Shown here piece by piece: positions 61,917 to 64,000 of a stretch of 64,000 nucleotides of DNA. The DNA is taken from positions 2,294,001 through 2,358,000 of the forward strand of contig NZ_FSRA01000002.1 in assembly GCF_900129465.1 (NCBI RefSeq), given 5' to 3'. The notes under the pieces were generated by a model that was not told the DNA's origin, made no database searches, and saw nothing but the letters and a program-made list of their open reading frames with translations. The position numbers and the translations under genes were made by a program. Within the stretch, counting starts at the first letter, position 1, and the number at the start of each line of letters is the position of its first letter. Source of the stretch: Chitinophaga niabensis (GTDB taxonomy: Bacteria; Bacteroidota; Bacteroidia; Chitinophagales; Chitinophagaceae).

Positions 61917-62519
61917 TTACGATGGTTCAAACAACAAAGCTGTACACAAACAGTTTTGTTTGCCTTTAGCGCAGAGGATGGGATAGTTAACGCAGCTTTT
62001 GCACCCTTCCCAGAATGCCGGGTCGTGCGTGATGTCTGCATAAGTAACTGGCTCAAAACCCAGTCTTGTATTGAGTTTCATTACCGCGCGGCCGGTAGTG
62101 ATACTGAAGATCCTGGCCATTGGATATAAGGCGCGGGATAACTGAAAGATCTTTTGTTTAATAATGGCGGCGATACCCCTGGCCCTGAAAGCAGGAGAAA
62201 CGATCAATCCGCTGTTGGAAATAAATTTATCCTGTTCCCAGGTATCGAGGTAAGAAAAGCCGGCCCATCTACCGGAGACCGTTAATGCGATCACAGCTTT
62301 CCCCTGACGGATCTTTTCGGCGATACTACCAGGCGTACGTCTGGCGATACCGGTGCCGCGTGCTTTAGCAGAGGATTCCATTTCTGCGGCTATTTCTGCA
62401 GCGTATGGTATATCTGCAGCAGTAGCGGGTCGTATGATAATATCTTCGGAGGTAATGTTACCAGGTATGATAGTTTCGTCCCGGACGACGACCTCGTCCG
62501 ATCTTGCAGATGAGTCCAT
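61917..62519 (-). CDS. GNAT-family acetyltransferase with a cysteine-rich tail
   Basis: 200 residues. The acetyl-CoA motif is SPAFRARGIAAIIKQKI, preceded by the beta strands IIIRPATAADIPYAAEIAAEM and ending LGFEPVTY. The C-terminal 35 residues hold five cysteines (GCKSC, ILC and NCLC), resembling the tail of the acetyltransferases encoded near argG in Bacteroidota, which might bind a metal. The substrate is unknown. The gene starts 2 bp after the small upstream gene ends, so they form an operon. Confidence 0.8.
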   Translation of the reverse strand: MDSSARSDEVVVRDETIIPGNITSEDIIIRPATAADIPYAAEIAAEMESSAKARGTGIARRTPGSIAEKIRQGKAVIALTVSGRWAGFSYLDTWEQDKFISNSGLIVSPAFRARGIAAIIKQKIFQLSRALYPMARIFSITTGRAVMKLNTRLGFEPVTYADITHDPAFWEGCKSCVNYPILCAKGKQNCLCTALLFEPS

Positions 62520-62521
62520 TG

Positions 62522-62890
62522 TTACTTATTTTTCGTTTGTATGTTCAGGTGATGTTGCATATATAAATTATAGAGGGAAGCCGGGATCAGGGAGTATAAC
62601 CTGATACGGCTGATATTATCGGGTACCGGTTCTTTGGAAAGTTCCGGTACGATGATCTGGGTAACTGCTTTTTTCACAATTGGGTTCCCTCTTTCATAAA
62701 GCCGGCCAGCCAGGCGGAGGCATTTTTCGAGGAGGGGATAGTTTTTATTCCGCAACTGGCGGATAAGGTAGCTGTTCAGGCAATCAACAGTCTGATAAAT
62801 ATGGAAGATAGCAGGGAATTGGTGCAGCGGCCTGCGTAATTCCGGGAGCGTGTCTTCAATCAGCGCGGGTACTTCAAATTGATTGATCAT
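62522..62890 (-). CDS. Small helical protein, 122 aa, possibly DUF7674-like
   Basis: The chain is mostly helical, with MINQFEVPALIEDTLPELRRPLHQFPAIFHIY and a later LEKCLRLAGRLYERGNPIVKKAVTQ, which recalls a small uncharacterised Bacteroidota family (DUF7674, from memory). There is no signal peptide or membrane segment. It is first in an operon with the GNAT gene (2-bp gap), so a joint role with the acetyltransferase is likely. Function unknown. Confidence 0.65.
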   Translation of the reverse strand: MINQFEVPALIEDTLPELRRPLHQFPAIFHIYQTVDCLNSYLIRQLRNKNYPLLEKCLRLAGRLYERGNPIVKKAVTQIIVPELSKEPVPDNISRIRLYSLIPASLYNLYMQHHLNIQTKNK

Positions 62891-63116
62891 TGTTTAGAAA
62901 TTAATGCCTTTATGGGCCAAATGCTGTTCCATCCTGCCGGGAAATGTTGTGAATACAGGCCGGTGGCGGATGACGCTTAAAAGAAGTATTTGAGATACAC
63001 GTAGTTACCCTCCCGTTTTTGCATGGTTACTGCAGAAATTGAATTATTTTTCAGACGGGATACACCCTGTCCCCCTTAAAAATTCATCTTATTATTGACA
63101 TCGATTAATATCATTT

Positions 63117-64000
63117 ATGGAACCAGATCACAACCATATCAGGCAATTATACCTGCAACAACTTATGGATAAGCTTTCCGAACAGGAGAAGCTGGAGTTG
63201 GAGGCGGCTATGGAAGACCCCGGGATCCGGCAAATGTGCCGGGATCTGGACGAATTGTATTCGTCTCCGGAAATGAGGGAGCTTTTAAGGGAAAGGCCCA
63301 CCAGTACCCGGTGGAATGAATTGATGGAGGTTATTATGGAGCGGGAGGATGAACCGGTGAGGTACTTGACCGTTCGTAACCTGGTAGCGGCGGCTACTGT
63401 TTTATTAGTGATTGGATTAGGTACCTGGTTCCTTTGGGTTAAACCCCAACAACAATCTATTAACTATTCAGCCGCTACGGAAAAAGCGGAGAAATCATAT
63501 GATATCAGGTTAAAATTATACTCCGGAGAGGAGGTAGCTTTAACCGGGCCGGAATCTAATAGTTCCAGGTTGATTGGTGATGTGCAGTTGATGAGTGAGA
63601 ATAAAACATTGCGTTATCAGCAGCGGCCGGGGGGAGGCAGTTTGTGGAATTCCCTGGAGGTACCTGCTAAAAAGGATTATAAGATCCTGCTGGCGGATGG
63701 TACGGTTGTAACCCTCAATTCTTCTTCCAGCCTGCGTTTCCCCTTCTCCTTCACAGGGAATACCCGGGAGGTGGAAGTGAAAGGGGAGGCTTACTTTGAG
63801 GTAGCGAAGAATGCAGAGAAACCTTTTATTGTTCATACACCTAATGGAGATATCCGGGTTTTGGGTACATCCTTTAACGTGAATACCTATGAGCCTGGTA
63901 AAACAACAACGTCCCTTGTGGCGGGTAGCATTAAAGCCGTTGCGGCAGGGAAGGAAGTGTTACTGCAGCCTAACCAGGAGGCTAGTTGGAAAACCGGCGA
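63117..64000 (+). CDS. FecR-family anti-sigma factor, 3' truncated by the window edge
   Basis: The frame opens at ATG 63117 (MEPDHNHIRQLYLQQLMDKL) and stays open to the last base, about 294 residues. The N-terminal cytoplasmic part is followed by one membrane segment near residues 85-103 and then the FecR domain, with YKILLADGTVVTLNSSSSLRFP, GEAYFEVAKNAEKPFIVHTPNG and VLGTSFNVNTYE. No sigma gene lies immediately upstream: only 226 bp separate it from the divergent DUF7674-like gene. Its sigma factor must be elsewhere or downstream. A SusC partner may follow outside the window. Confidence 0.9.
   Translation, partial: MEPDHNHIRQLYLQQLMDKLSEQEKLELEAAMEDPGIRQMCRDLDELYSSPEMRELLRERPTSTRWNELMEVIMEREDEPVRYLTVRNLVAAATVLLVIGLGTWFLWVKPQQQSINYSAATEKAEKSYDIRLKLYSGEEVALTGPESNSSRLIGDVQLMSENKTLRYQQRPGGGSLWNSLEVPAKKDYKILLADGTVVTLNSSSSLRFPFSFTGNTREVEVKGEAYFEVAKNAEKPFIVHTPNGDIRVLGTSFNVNTYEPGKTTTSLVAGSIKAVAAGKEVLLQPNQEASWKTG

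Overview
The window looks like a chromosomal segment of a Bacteroidota bacterium close to Chitinophaga (family Chitinophagaceae). The evidence is three SusC/SusD-type outer-membrane uptake systems, an ECF sigma/FecR/STN-SusC signalling set, many lipoproteins with the SCKK-type lipobox, and promoters fitting the Bacteroidetes consensus TTTG-N19-TAnnTTTG. The clearest promoter is in front of rpsT. I see no transposase, phage, tRNA, rRNA or CRISPR. This is a metabolic/accessory chromosome stretch rather than an island.

Layout. 1-3.4 kb: the 3' end of a ketosynthase-like gene, then an OPA-type transporter and a dehydrogenase resembling the phosphonate-associated HpnZ group, facing a cupin-XRE regulator; three copies of TTTC-N7-GAAA lie between them. 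3.4-7.3 kb: small unknowns, an M14 peptidase and rpsT. 7.6-12 kb: sucA-sucB (2-oxoglutarate dehydrogenase E1 and E2). 12-18.5 kb: SusC-SusD-fasciclin-DUF5007 operon. 19.5 kb: an exported heptad-repeat polyampholyte. 20-30.2 kb: sigma, FecR, STN-SusC, SusD, DUF4843, PKD-like and TlpA-like genes. 30.3-34.3 kb: serine hydrolase, RsmB-like methyltransferase, mnmA. 34.5-47.4 kb: a near-complete hexuronate/unsaturated-uronate catabolic cluster (uxaB, uxaC, kdgK, kdgA, transporter, uxaA, kduI, DUF4861, kduD, LacI, GH88). 47.5-50.5 kb: cation/proton antiporter and two small genes. 50.6-61.9 kb: LacI regulator, SusC, SusD and two convergent GH92 genes, one carrying Gln where GH92 mannosidases carry the catalytic acid Glu. 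61.9-64 kb: GNAT, a small unknown, and the start of an orphan FecR gene that runs off the window.

How it fits together. GH88 would release unsaturated uronic acid, which KduI and KduD turn into 2-keto-3-deoxygluconate. UxaC, UxaB and UxaA bring galacturonate/glucuronate to the same intermediate, and KdgK plus KdgA split it to pyruvate and glyceraldehyde-3-phosphate. A perfect LacI-type palindrome (GCAAACGTTTGC core) lies at two control points of this cluster, and the cluster encodes its own LacI protein. A second LacI gene sits before the GH92 locus. There, a different motif, CTAAATCGATTTTGC, occurs four times, always in the same orientation relative to the downstream gene: twice before the SusC, once before the first GH92 and once before the distant SusC at 18.5 kb. 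A degenerate fifth copy overlaps the promoter of the second GH92.

The most unusual signal is a pair of intergenic elements (6743-6854 and 33019-33103) with the same layout. Each has an 11-bp-period inverted repeat starting ATCCTT, interleaved with a second, unrelated-sequence inverted repeat, plus a shared AAACCC. Both pairings are kept although the bases differ, which suggests a conserved structured repeat family that I do not recognise.
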